DNA of 64,000 nt from positions 1 through 64,000 of the forward strand of contig JAUILK010000008.1 of assembly GCA_030433275.1 (NCBI GenBank). Direction: 5' to 3'. The translations under genes were made by a program, and so were the position numbers. This DNA is from Gammaproteobacteria bacterium (lineage in GTDB: Bacteria > Pseudomonadota > Gammaproteobacteria > Nitrococcales > Nitrococcaceae). Numbering within the stretch: the stretch's first letter is position 1; every line of letters starts with the position of its first letter. Below the pieces are notes generated by a model that had not been told where the DNA came from, made no database searches, and worked only from the letters and a program-made list of their open reading frames with translations. This document shows, piece by piece, positions 1 to 8,487 of this stretch.

Positions 1-26
1 CTTATGGAAGAACTGCGAGCGTAAGA

Positions 27-326
27 TTAATACCAGTCTGCAGTTCGTCCATCTGGCGTTCTTGACACTGTTGCTCCGGAGATTGTGAACAGGCTCTTAG
101 AAACAAGAAGAGGCGGCGCCCCGTTAAATGCGCACGTTCCAGAGCGAAATGGAGGAAAAACCCTTATCTCTTTGCCATTATAATGGATATTTTTTGGCTG
201 CCAATTATCTATTTTTTCAGCATATATCCAAAATGGAAAGGCAAAAAATATGCTGCTCCACCCATTGGGAAATAATTCTTTATTTGCTGCTAGAATAAAT
301 CTACGGACAAACAATAAATTTAGCAT
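27..326 (-). CDS. possible hypothetical protein, unsupported family
   Basis: An ATG-initiated frame of 99 codons in an A/T-rich stretch at the left edge. The N-terminus is hydrophobic and aromatic (LLFVRRF, IFFAFPFWIY) and the rest is basic. I recognise no family and see no convincing Shine-Dalgarno sequence before the ATG. It lies downstream of nrdJb on the same strand, about 175 bases away. The C-terminal part (SRTPDGRTADWY) looks like readthrough into unrelated sequence. It may be a remnant or chance frame. Confidence 0.2.
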   Translation of the reverse strand: MLNLLFVRRFILAANKELFPNGWSSIFFAFPFWIYAEKIDNWQPKNIHYNGKEIRVFPPFRSGTCAFNGAPPLLVSKSLFTISGATVSRTPDGRTADWY

Positions 327-340
327 AACTACAAGCAGGG

Positions 341-377
341 TTCATAAATGGTGTGTTATCTTGCACCATAAATGGTG
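341..377. repeat. repeated CATAAATGGTG with a short palindrome
   Basis: The word CATAAATGGTG occurs twice, near 343-353 and 367-377. The second copy is the right part of the near-palindrome CACCATAAATGGTG at 364-377. It lies between the end of nrdJb and the small frame at 27-326. It could be an operator or a decayed element end. No protein can be assigned to it. Confidence 0.35.
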
Positions 378-500
378 AATAATCGCACTAAAGACATAGC
401 AAGCACCTGATCGGCCGTAGGAGACTGGCTGATAAACACCACATATACGGGATGGAAATACACACAGGTGGCTGTTTAATCAGCCCGGAGTTTTAATATT

Positions 501-1205
501 TTATGAACACTTACTCTCCCCACAGCTAAGGCAAGTCAGACATCCCTCCATCTGAACCATGGCCTTGGTGTGGCAGCGGGGGCACAGGACGGCGCTTTCG
601 GGGTACGGGCTTTCGCCGTTGGCGCTGTCCTCGCAGTCGGCGGCCACTTGGCTCACCGGTGCCTGGCGGGAATCGTATTCGGCACGCTTGGCTTGGACGT
701 AGGCTTGTTGGTGGGGGTCCAGCCTTTCCGCATCGAGCAGACCGATGCTCTTGAGGTGCTGTTCGATGACATCGCCGATCTCGGCCACCAGCGAGGGCAT
801 GAATCGGCCGCCGCGCTTGAAGTAGCCCCCGCGCGGGTCGAACACCGAGCGCAGCTCTTCCACCAGGAAGGTGCAATCCCCGCCTTTGCGGAATACCGCC
901 GAGACGATCCGGGTGAGCGCCACGATCCACTGGAAGTGATCCATGTTCTTCGAGTTGATGAAAATCTCGAAGGGCCGGCGCACCTCATGCGGCGTCCCCT
1001 CATTCAACACCACATCGTTGATCGTGACGTACAAGGCATGCTCGGAGAGCGGGGTTTTGATCTTGTAAGTTCGACCTACCAGCGTCTCCGGGCGCTGGAT
1101 CTTCTCGTGCATCTGTTCGATGTCATCGCCCGGCCCTTTGGTGCGCTCGGCGTCGGCCTTGGCGACTTCGTAGTCGATGATCTTGCTGTCGATTTTGATC
1201 GCCAT
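501..1205 (-). CDS. nrdJb: NrdJb, small TSCPD-type subunit of class II ribonucleotide reductase
   Basis: Predicted 234-residue protein matching in size and position the NrdJb partner that accompanies split class II ribonucleotide reductases in pseudomonads. The central region carries the TSCPD-domain pattern of the family. The C-terminus is a probable zinc ribbon (CPRC, then CLTC and C near the end). In the Pseudomonas system both parts are needed for full B12-dependent reductase activity; that role is family knowledge. The ATG at 1205 is preferred because the protein proper begins MAIKID; a longer in-frame start at 1268 would overlap nrdJ. It begins 56 bases after nrdJ stops, on the same strand, so the two are probably co-transcribed. 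Confidence 0.85.
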   Translation of the reverse strand: MAIKIDSKIIDYEVAKADAERTKGPGDDIEQMHEKIQRPETLVGRTYKIKTPLSEHALYVTINDVVLNEGTPHEVRRPFEIFINSKNMDHFQWIVALTRIVSAVFRKGGDCTFLVEELRSVFDPRGGYFKRGGRFMPSLVAEIGDVIEQHLKSIGLLDAERLDPHQQAYVQAKRAEYDSRQAPVSQVAADCEDSANGESPYPESAVLCPRCHTKAMVQMEGCLTCLSCGESKCS

Positions 1206-1261
1206 CGTCGGATTACTCGCTTCGCTGTCGATTGCAGAGCCGGTGCATGGGGGCCTCGGGG

Positions 1262-4200
1262 TCACCATTTGCCGTAATAGCCTTCCTTCAACGCGTCATA
1301 GAGGTTGGCGGCGGTGTGAACCTCGCCGTCGTACTCGATCTCGTCGCCCCCTTTGACCTCGACCGACCGTCCGTCTTCGAGCCGGAAGCGATAGGTCGTG
1401 TTCGCCAGATCCTGCTCCTTGACCAGCACGCCCTGAAAGGCTTCCGGATTGAAGCGGAACGTCGTGCAGCCCTTGAGCCCTTGCTGGTAGGCGTAGCGAT
1501 AGATGCCTTTGAAGTCCTCGTAGGGGTAATCCGTAGGGACGTTGGCAGTCTTGGAGATGCTGGAATCGATCCATCTCTGCGCCGCGGCTTGGATATCCAC
1601 ATGCTGCTGCGGAGTGATGTCATCAGCGGTAACGAAGTACTCGGGCAGGTTGCGGGTCTGCGGATCCATGCTCGGCAGGGCCTGCGAATCGATGAAGTGG
1701 CGGTACGCCAGCAGCTCGAAGGAGTAGACATCGACCTTTTCCTTCGACTTGCGGCCCGCCCGGATTACGTTGCGGAAGTAATGGTGCGCAAAGCTCGGCT
1801 CGATGCCGTTGGAAGCGTTGTTGGCGAGCGAGAGCGAGATGGTCCCGGTCGGCGCGATGGAGCTGTGGTGGGTAAACCGAGCGCCCTTCTCCGTAAGCCG
1901 TTCGATGAGCTCCGGGTCCGCCTCGGCGATGCGCTGCATATAGCGGCTGTAGCGTGCCCAGAGCACCCGGCCCTTGACCTTTTGACCCACCCGGTAGCCG
2001 TCTTTTTGCATCTGCGGGCGCTTGGCGAGCAGTGCTTCGGTGAGCGTGAATTCCTCGTCCATGATCGGCGCGGGTCCCTTTTCTTCGGCGAGTTCGAGGC
2101 CGGCCCGCCAGCCGGCCAACGCCATCTCCTTGGCTGCGCGCTCGGTGAAGACGAGCGAGTCCGGCGCACCGTATTCCATGCGCAGCATGGTGAGCGCCGA
2201 GCCGAGCCCGAGAAAACCCATGCCGTGGCGGCGCTTGCGCAGGATCTCCTCGCGTTGGTGCTCGAGCGGCAGGCCGTTGATCTCCACCACGTTGTCGAGC
2301 ATGCGGGTGAAGACCGCGACCACCCGGCGGTACTCCTCCCAATCGAACCAGGCCCGCTCGGTGAACGGCTCGCGCACGAACTTGGTGAGGTTGACCGAAC
2401 CAAGCAGACAAGCACCGAAAGGCGGAAGCGGTTGCTCGCCGCATTGCCCTGTCACCAAGCCATTGAAAACAACTGTATTTTTATCCTGCTGTGTCGTGTC
2501 ATAGACCGGCTCGCGGCCCGCGTAGGTGATGGAAGCAATACGGCTGGCAAAGCGCTGCGTTTTGCGCAGGACACGCCCGTTGGTCCATTGGCGGTAACGT
2601 GCGTTCTTGTAGTCGAGCAGGAAGCCGACCTCCCGCATGAAGACCTCGCGGGATTCGCCATCGATGATCAGCTCATGGTCGGCGCGGCACGCGTACGCCC
2701 GGCTTCCGCCGCGACCATCGGGCAGCTTACGGCAACCGGCCTTTCGGCGCGTCCGGAGGCGGCAGAACACACCGAAGTTCGCCAACAGCATCTGCACGTC
2801 CTTGAGCAGGCTCGGGTAGCTGGACGCCAGCCGGATCGAGCAGCTCAGACTCTTGCTGGAGATGTTGACGGTACCGTCGGCCTGGAACAGCCCCTGCAGG
2901 TAGGTCTTGACGCATTCCTGCGAACCGCGCCAGATGACTTCGGGCACGCGCAGCTTGCTGTGGCGCGTAAACCCATAATGCGCGAGCACGCGGGCGAGGA
3001 GGATAGAGCGGATAAATACCTGCTTGCGCTGCGGCACCGCCACCGGATTCACATGATATTGGCGGGAGCTGACAGCCACCTCGGCGATCAGGCTGTTGAC
3101 GTAGCCGGCCACGGCATCGGCCAAAGAGCGCTCCTGCCCCCAAAAGTTGATGACCACGGCTTCTTTGCCACTGCCGCGGTTGGTGAAATGACCGTCGCCG
3201 GTTATAAGTCCGAGCAGCTTGCCGAGCTCGGGCGAACCCTCGACGCCAAACTGGCCCTTGCCGGACTGCACCAGCAGGCGATCCCCCGCCCCGAGATCGC
3301 GCAGTTTGACCTTGCCACGCTCGGTATAGAAATCGTGCCACTCGGTGGCCTTGATTTCGTAGCCGTCCTCGGTGACCACGCGATAGACATCGGCCTGCCG
3401 TGCCGTCATGAAGGCCGGTTTCGCCGTTCGGGCTGCCGTACCGCGCCCCTCACCGAGGGCGCGCTTGTCCACCGTGGCCTCGATCGGCACGCCGGATGCC
3501 TGCAGCTCACCGATCGGCACCAGCCCATGTTGGGTATGGAGCCGGGTATCGGCCGTCACGCACGGGTTGGTCGCCCGAATTTCCTCGCAAAACCAGTTGT
3601 TGTTCAGCTCGTTGACCCGGTCGATCAGGATGAAACCCGGCTCGGCGTAGTCGTAGGTGGCCGACATGATCATATCCCAGATGCGCTGAGCCTTGATCCG
3701 GCGAAAGATCCGGCAAGCCACCAGGCCGTCTTTGCGCGTCACATAGGTCTGCGGGCTCGGCCACTCGCGCCAGATCACCTGCTCGGGATCGTCGAGGTCG
3801 ATGCCGTCAGCCGCCGCCTCCTGCGCACCCAGAGGGAAGGCGAGCGGCCAGTCGGCACCGCGCTTCACGGCCTCCATGAACTCATCGGTGATCAGCAGAG
3901 AGAGATTGAATTGCCGCAGCCGGCCGGCTTCGCGCTTGGCGCGGATAAAATCGAGCACATCCGGATGACCGACGTCGAAGGTGGCCATCTGCGCCCCGCG
4001 CCGCCCACCGGCGGAGGACACCGTGAAACACATCTTGTCGTAGATATCCATGAACGAAAGCGGCCCCGAAGTGTAGGCCCCGGCTCCGCAGACATAGGCC
4101 CCTTTCGGTCGCAGAGTGGAAAACTCGTAACCGATGCCGCAGTTGTGAATCACCATCAAGCCGTTTTCGCCGGCTAGGTAGTTATTGTGTTTTTCGACTG

Positions 4201-5863
4201 TAAAATCGTAGAAACGCTCGGATATCTCCAGCCTGCGCCGGACGGCGTCGATTGGACGCAGGGTGCGGGCAAAGGCGATCAGCGCGCCTAGCTCGGGAAA
4301 GCACGCGCTCCAACGCTCCAACCAGATCCGGCTAACCACGGCGCGACGATGATAACCATGATAAAAGCCGAGCGCCTGGCGCTCCGTACGGTTCAGCGCT
4401 GCGCTCTTGCGCTCCAGTGCCTGGGCGAGTTCGCCCGGCAGCACGTAATGATCGTATTGCCCGGCCTGGCTGCAATGTTCGATGATACGCCGGCGTGTAC
4501 CACCGGCCGCCATATAGTCGGCGACGCGTGCCAGGAAGGCCATGTCGGTGATTTTGAGTAGTACGCCGTTTTGCTTCGGCCCGGTGCTGCCCGAAAGGGA
4601 GGCCCGCCGGTTAACGACGCGAGGCATGGCCACCCCATGCACACCGAACAGGCCCAGCAGCCCCGTGAGCCGCTCGGCCATGGCGCGGCTGGGCAAGACG
4701 AGAGCAACGTGACCGCATTCGCCTCTCACGCGGCCGCAGGCCTCGATCAGGCCAGCGAGAAATGGCAGGAAATATTTTTGCGGCTGCATTGCGACCCACT
4801 CGGGTAGCTGCGCCTCGTGGTCTTTCCCGATCAGGCCTTCAGCCCCACCGCCTGTTTCCATATCGAAGGCTGCGATCGGATAGTCCCAGGCCGGTGTGCC
4901 CGGCGGCGTATCGACCACGACCATCCGTGGCTGCTGCCCCCCAAAGGCCGCGGCGAGTTCCCAGCCGCGTTTGACGAGATCCCGGCCGACAGCGCCGAAC
5001 TTAAAGAGCAGCCGCGTGGCGCTGATCCGTGCTCGGTGCCGCCGGAACCGCACCAGGGGAAAGGCTGGCCTCTGCGCCGAGCCCGACTGAGTCGAGCAGC
5101 CACGGCCCCAGCGCACGCCCGCTTGCCAGGCCCATAACGCACTTGCCTGTTCGGCCGTCCAGGGGAAAGCATAGTGAACCAAAGCATCGCTCGGGCAGAT
5201 TTCATCAGCGCGGACATAGCGCAGCCGGTTTTGCCGATAGACCAACACCGGGTGCCGGATGGAGGTCTTGAGCGCCGCTCCGTTGGAGACGATCTCGATG
5301 TTTTCCTCGCGCGACACGTGGGTGGTCATATGGCGCTCGATGCGCCGCATCTCGAAGCACTTGCGCTCGCGATCGTAACAGAGCATCCGAGCGTGCCGCT
5401 CGCGCACGGCGCGCTCGGCGCTGACCACACCGTATTCGGTAACGACCCGGCTGGTAGCCGCGACACAGCCGGCCTTCAGCGTCAGTCCGGCTTCATGGAC
5501 CTTGCCCAGGATATCGTCCATCGAGTCTTCGATGGTCGCCGAGACGGTGCAATTGATGGTGGAGGTGGCCGGTTTGTGCGCCCAGGCCCCGGCGTTGGAA
5601 ATAATGCGCCCGGCCGGGATAGCCCCGTGGCGCAGCGCCCAGATGAATTCCTCGTACCACCGCGCCCGCAGTTCCGGGGTCTCCTCGATGTCGGCCAGCG
5701 CTCGCGCCACCCGTTGGAAGGTGGCATCCAAAGTCTCATCGAGAATTTGACCGGCTTTTGTCTTCAGCCGGTACTTGGTGTCCCAAATGTCCTGGGAAGC
5801 GGGCTGCAGAGGGATGTCCGTAACGGTTTCCAACGCCACACCAGCCTGCGCTGCTTTAGCCAT
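1262..5863 (-). CDS. nrdJ: class II (adenosylcobalamin-dependent) ribonucleotide reductase NrdJ carrying two inteins
   Basis: A 1533-codon gene whose host protein is about 718 residues once two inteins (residues 133-574 and 768-1140) are removed. The host protein is a class II ribonucleotide reductase, which makes deoxynucleotides using an adenosylcobalamin-generated thiyl radical. Family marks include the N-terminal Cys in STINCTVSAT, the LKAG/CGIGYEFS segment, the finger-loop NPCGEQPLPP with the radical cysteine 1141 (N-x-C-x-E), and SSIAPTGTISL near the C-terminus. The start is placed at the ATG at 5863 because GGAG lies 10 bases upstream; the ATG at 5872 would leave only one base. NrdR-box-like palindromes lie upstream. 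nrdJb follows. Confidence 0.93.
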   Translation of the reverse strand: MAKAAQAGVALETVTDIPLQPASQDIWDTKYRLKTKAGQILDETLDATFQRVARALADIEETPELRARWYEEFIWALRHGAIPAGRIISNAGAWAHKPATSTINCTVSATIEDSMDDILGKVHEAGLTLKAGCVAATSRVVTEYGVVSAERAVRERHARMLCYDRERKCFEMRRIERHMTTHVSREENIEIVSNGAALKTSIRHPVLVYRQNRLRYVRADEICPSDALVHYAFPWTAEQASALWAWQAGVRWGRGCSTQSGSAQRPAFPLVRFRRHRARISATRLLFKFGAVGRDLVKRGWELAAAFGGQQPRMVVVDTPPGTPAWDYPIAAFDMETGGGAEGLIGKDHEAQLPEWVAMQPQKYFLPFLAGLIEACGRVRGECGHVALVLPSRAMAERLTGLLGLFGVHGVAMPRVVNRRASLSGSTGPKQNGVLLKITDMAFLARVADYMAAGGTRRRIIEHCSQAGQYDHYVLPGELAQALERKSAALNRTERQALGFYHGYHRRAVVSRIWLERWSACFPELGALIAFARTLRPIDAVRRRLEISERFYDFTVEKHNNYLAGENGLMVIHNCGIGYEFSTLRPKGAYVCGAGAYTSGPLSFMDIYDKMCFTVSSAGGRRGAQMATFDVGHPDVLDFIRAKREAGRLRQFNLSLLITDEFMEAVKRGADWPLAFPLGAQEAAADGIDLDDPEQVIWREWPSPQTYVTRKDGLVACRIFRRIKAQRIWDMIMSATYDYAEPGFILIDRVNELNNNWFCEEIRATNPCVTADTRLHTQHGLVPIGELQASGVPIEATVDKRALGEGRGTAARTAKPAFMTARQADVYRVVTEDGYEIKATEWHDFYTERGKVKLRDLGAGDRLLVQSGKGQFGVEGSPELGKLLGLITGDGHFTNRGSGKEAVVINFWGQERSLADAVAGYVNSLIAEVAVSSRQYHVNPVAVPQRKQVFIRSILLARVLAHYGFTRHSKLRVPEVIWRGSQECVKTYLQGLFQADGTVNISSKSLSCSIRLASSYPSLLKDVQMLLANFGVFCRLRTRRKAGCRKLPDGRGGSRAYACRADHELIIDGESREVFMREVGFLLDYKNARYRQWTNGRVLRKTQRFASRIASITYAGREPVYDTTQQDKNTVVFNGLVTGQCGEQPLPPFGACLLGSVNLTKFVREPFTERAWFDWEEYRRVVAVFTRMLDNVVEINGLPLEHQREEILRKRRHGMGFLGLGSALTMLRMEYGAPDSLVFTERAAKEMALAGWRAGLELAEEKGPAPIMDEEFTLTEALLAKRPQMQKDGYRVGQKVKGRVLWARYSRYMQRIAEADPELIERLTEKGARFTHHSSIAPTGTISLSLANNASNGIEPSFAHHYFRNVIRAGRKSKEKVDVYSFELLAYRHFIDSQALPSMDPQTRNLPEYFVTADDITPQQHVDIQAAAQRWIDSSISKTANVPTDYPYEDFKGIYRYAYQQGLKGCTTFRFNPEAFQGVLVKEQDLANTTYRFRLEDGRSVEVKGGDEIEYDGEVHTAANLYDALKEGYYGKW
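2444..3562 (-). other. intein 2 of NrdJ (373 residues), inserted at the radical cysteine
   Basis: In-frame insertion that splits the catalytic loop NP/CGEQ. It starts CVTADTRLHT (block A), has TEWH (block B) and two intact dodecapeptide motifs, LLGLITGDG and LQGLFQADG, each with its acidic residue. It ends VVFNGLVTGQ, so the last intein residue is Gln instead of the usual Asn and the preceding residue is Gly instead of His. The +1 nucleophile is the reductase's own thiyl-radical cysteine. Gln-terminated inteins are known but uncommon. The endonuclease looks potentially active. Confidence 0.88.
4142..5467 (-). other. intein 1 of NrdJ (442 residues)
   Basis: In-frame insertion between LTLKAG and CGIGYEFS of the reductase. 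It begins with Cys 133 (CVAATSRVVT, block A), has SIRH (block B position), and ends LMVIHN followed by Cys +1, so the splicing residues look canonical. A homing-endonuclease-like centre is present, but the first LAGLIDADG motif reads LAGLIEACG at about residues 369-377, with Cys where the catalytic acidic residue is expected. The splicing domain is probably functional while the endonuclease is probably decayed. The boundaries follow directly from reading the uninterrupted host sequence across the junction. Confidence 0.88.
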
Positions 5864-5947
5864 AGACAGCATGCTCCTTTGGTTATATCACAGCCCATTC
5901 CGGGACCGTTTTAACCGCGAAATAATCGCCAAATACAATCGATCCTA

Positions 5948-5998
5948 TACAACATATACGCTAAAAGAATTTGGTCAAGCCCAATATGTTGGGCTTGA
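5948..5998. promoter_or_regulatory. paired NrdR-box-like sites upstream of nrdJ
   Basis: The 24-base segment 5975-5998 is a near-perfect palindrome around CCCAATATGTTGGG (11 of 12 pairs). A weaker A/T-centred site, TACAACATATACGCTA (5948-5963), is centred 31 bp away, which is the spacing typical of NrdR box pairs. On the minus strand a TTGACC hexamer overlaps the strong box and A/T-rich -10-like sequence overlaps the weak one. Binding by NrdR would therefore block the nrdJ promoter. NrdR itself is not encoded in the window. Confidence 0.65.
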
Positions 5999-6092
5999 CG
6001 GGTTATTCACATTGCCTGATATAGGTTATCAATCGACTTGGAGACACAACCGACGCAGACTCGGCATCTGCACGCCTCATCAGTATGAAACG

Positions 6093-7289
6093 TTACCAAA
6101 GACCCTGCTGCGGCGAGGCGAGCGATTCATAGCCATAGCCACCTACTGGGGCATACCCTAGGAAAGGCAGGATTTTGTTTTTCTGACGAAAGGCATCAGC
6201 GTAGCCGAGATCGATCAGTTCCCGGCAATAACCCCGCTCGAAGAGCAGATAACTCATCACGGTGGAGCCCGAGGATTTGGTGGCACCGCTACCGCGGAGG
6301 AAAAACCGCATCGATAATGGTAGCTCATAAGCATGCTGACCGGCGATAGCCGTCAACGAATCGCTGGGCGCGATGGTGAGTACCTCCACCGGACGCAATC
6401 CCAAATTTTCCCGTCGGCGGACCTCCTCAGGGATCAGGGAGACGGTGCGATTGATCCGCTCCAGGCGCTCGAGATCCCCTTCCAACGTATCCAAAAAGGC
6501 ACTGTCCAGTAGATGGCCGGCGATCTGGGCAAGCGACGGCGGGCGCAGCAACACTTCCTTGTACTTCGGCGATTGCCGACTATCCTCATCCACTCCGATC
6601 ACCAAGACACGGTTGGCGCCCAAGTGAAGTGCCGGGCTGATCGGCGCCAAATGCCGTATCGAGCCGTCGCCGAAATACTCCCGGCTGATCGCCACCGCAG
6701 GGAAAATGGCCGGAATGGCTGCTGAGGCCAAAAGGTGTTCAAGGCGTATCTTAGCTGGCCTACCCACTCGCCATGCCCGACGCCAGCCATGCAGTTCCCG
6801 ACTACCCTGGAAGAAGCTCACCGATTCGCCGCTGCCATAGCTCGACGCCGTAATGGCCAGTGCTTGCAGTTCCCCTGCTTCGATTGCCTGGTTAATTCGC
6901 TCGAACCGGATCCGGCGGGCGAGCAACGCGCGCAAGGGATCGTTGTCGAGCAATGACACCGGACGGCGGGCGCCGATTCCGGCGAAGAACAGCGCACTCA
7001 GCCACCGTACCGCGCTGAGAGCCAACTTCCCGAAGTCGGTGACGTAAATATGATTTGCATGGAAATTACCCCAAATAATCTCCAGCCCGCGGATGCCGGC
7101 GCGAAAATGGGCGGTATGAGTCGCCACGGCAACGGCATTAATGGCCCCGGCCGAGGTGCCGCAAATCACGGGGAAGGGGTTGCGCGCCCGTGGGGGCAAC
7201 ATATCCGCTACCGCCTTCAGAACACCCACTTGATATGCGGCCCGTGCTCCACCTCCGGGTAGCACAAGGCCGACGATTGGCTTTGTCAC
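6093..7289 (-). CDS. patatin-like phospholipase
   Basis: About 398 residues from the GTG at 7289; a TTG at 7331 would add 14 residues with no similarity to the fold. The oxyanion-hole glycine motif (LPGGGARAAYQ) comes first. The nucleophile elbow GTSAG follows about 45 residues later. The second half of the Ser-Asp dyad is the Asp in FGDGS. These are the signature elements of bacterial patatins, which hydrolyse acyl chains of phospholipids or other lipids. No signal peptide is visible, so it is likely cytosolic or peripherally membrane-bound. The substrate cannot be read from sequence. It is transcribed away from nrdJ's promoter region and has no obvious operon partner. Confidence 0.87.
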   Translation of the reverse strand: MTKPIVGLVLPGGGARAAYQVGVLKAVADMLPPRARNPFPVICGTSAGAINAVAVATHTAHFRAGIRGLEIIWGNFHANHIYVTDFGKLALSAVRWLSALFFAGIGARRPVSLLDNDPLRALLARRIRFERINQAIEAGELQALAITASSYGSGESVSFFQGSRELHGWRRAWRVGRPAKIRLEHLLASAAIPAIFPAVAISREYFGDGSIRHLAPISPALHLGANRVLVIGVDEDSRQSPKYKEVLLRPPSLAQIAGHLLDSAFLDTLEGDLERLERINRTVSLIPEEVRRRENLGLRPVEVLTIAPSDSLTAIAGQHAYELPLSMRFFLRGSGATKSSGSTVMSYLLFERGYCRELIDLGYADAFRQKNKILPFLGYAPVGGYGYESLASPQQGLW

Positions 7290-7503
7290 ACTGCTGGTCC
7301 CGCACCCAGTCAACGCCTCTCCCCGGTGCAACCACCTCGCTGGCGATTCCTAGTGGCATGAGTACCAGCAGGCACGTTGGTTTGGCAAGCCCGTAGTGGC
7401 GAAACGCGAGGTGTCGGTCGGCCGGGCGGACACAGCCCCTCACTATGCCCGGCGCTGCCGACGGAGCAGCGTAAAGACGTGCGCGATTTACCGGGCGGGA
7501 GTT

Positions 7504-8250
7504 TCAGGCGTACTTGTGAAGGCCGCACTCACGCTTCAGGCCAAAAAACCGTGTCTCCTCCTCCTCCATACCCTCGGCCAGCGGCAAGGTGGTATGAATA
7601 TCGCCGATGGAGACATAGCCCTCGTGCCACAGCGGGTGATAGGGCAGATCATGGATCGTGAGGTAATCATAGATCTGGCGGTCGTTCCAGTCGACGATTG
7701 GGTGGACCTTCACTCGTCCATTCTGAAGCCCTACGACCGGCAAGGATCGCCGAGTTCGGGCCTGCTGGCGGCGCACTCCGGCAAGCCAAGCGTGGGCGTC
7801 GAGCTCGCGCAATGCCTGCTGCATCGGCTCGATTTTGGTGATTCGGTTATACCGATCGATTCCGTCTACGCCTTGTTCCCAAAGTTTGCCGTAGCGGGCT
7901 TCTTGCCAGGCCGGTGTCAGCTCGGAGCGATAAATTTTCAAATTGAGTGACAACCGCTCAGTCAATTCATCGACGAATCGGTAGGTTTCCGCAAACAGAT
8001 AGCCGGTATCGATTAAAATCACCGGGATATCGGGCTGCTGCCGGGTGACCAGGTGCAGCATCACCGCAGACTGGGCTCCGAAGCTCGAGGAGAGCACCAC
8101 GTGGCGACCGAATGTCTCCAAAGCCCAAGCGATTCGGCTCTCGGCATCCGCCTGTTCCAGCTCAGAGTTGGCGCGATCGAGATCCAGCTGTTCCGGATCG
8201 AGAACCATTTGTTCTTCTCTCAAAACCCGTACTGCCCTATTCATCACCAT
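7504..8250 (-). CDS. cysH: phosphoadenosine phosphosulfate (PAPS) reductase
   Basis: About 248 residues, closely resembling E. coli CysH. The PP-loop-type [14 protein letters not shown] lies near the N-terminus and the catalytic cysteine is in the C-terminal KRECGLH motif. The paired CC/CxxC cysteines that bind a [4Fe-4S] cluster in APS reductases are absent: the position reads NRITKIEPM. This is therefore the thioredoxin-dependent, iron-sulfur-free type that reduces PAPS to sulfite in assimilatory sulfate reduction. Several start codons are clustered (GTG 8253, ATG 8250, ATG 8244) and none has a strong Shine-Dalgarno sequence; 8250 is a compromise. No other cys genes are adjacent. Confidence 0.93.
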   Translation of the reverse strand: MVMNRAVRVLREEQMVLDPEQLDLDRANSELEQADAESRIAWALETFGRHVVLSSSFGAQSAVMLHLVTRQQPDIPVILIDTGYLFAETYRFVDELTERLSLNLKIYRSELTPAWQEARYGKLWEQGVDGIDRYNRITKIEPMQQALRELDAHAWLAGVRRQQARTRRSLPVVGLQNGRVKVHPIVDWNDRQIYDYLTIHDLPYHPLWHEGYVSIGDIHTTLPLAEGMEEEETRFFGLKRECGLHKYA

Positions 8251-8487
8251 CACCTTCGGTAGATATGCCTCTGGGCATCAACCGGGAAAATCGATAGATT
8301 GGCAATGAAACTACGGATGCGGGTTCATATTGGGAAGGAATTAATATCTCTAACTTTAATCTTTAATGTTATAAAAATGGGTCACTACTGCGTCGGCATA
8401 ATGCACCCAACACCACCGGACCGTCGTCAGACAGCCAAACGGTATCACTCCACATCTTCCTGTATGGAATTGTGCGCAATGTGCGAA

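Noticed and set aside
1232-4177. 981-codon open frame on the plus strand, antisense to nrdJ
   Set aside because: It mirrors the nrdJ coding frame, as happens in GC-rich genes; its translation has no recognisable family, while the minus strand encodes a complete reductase and inteins.
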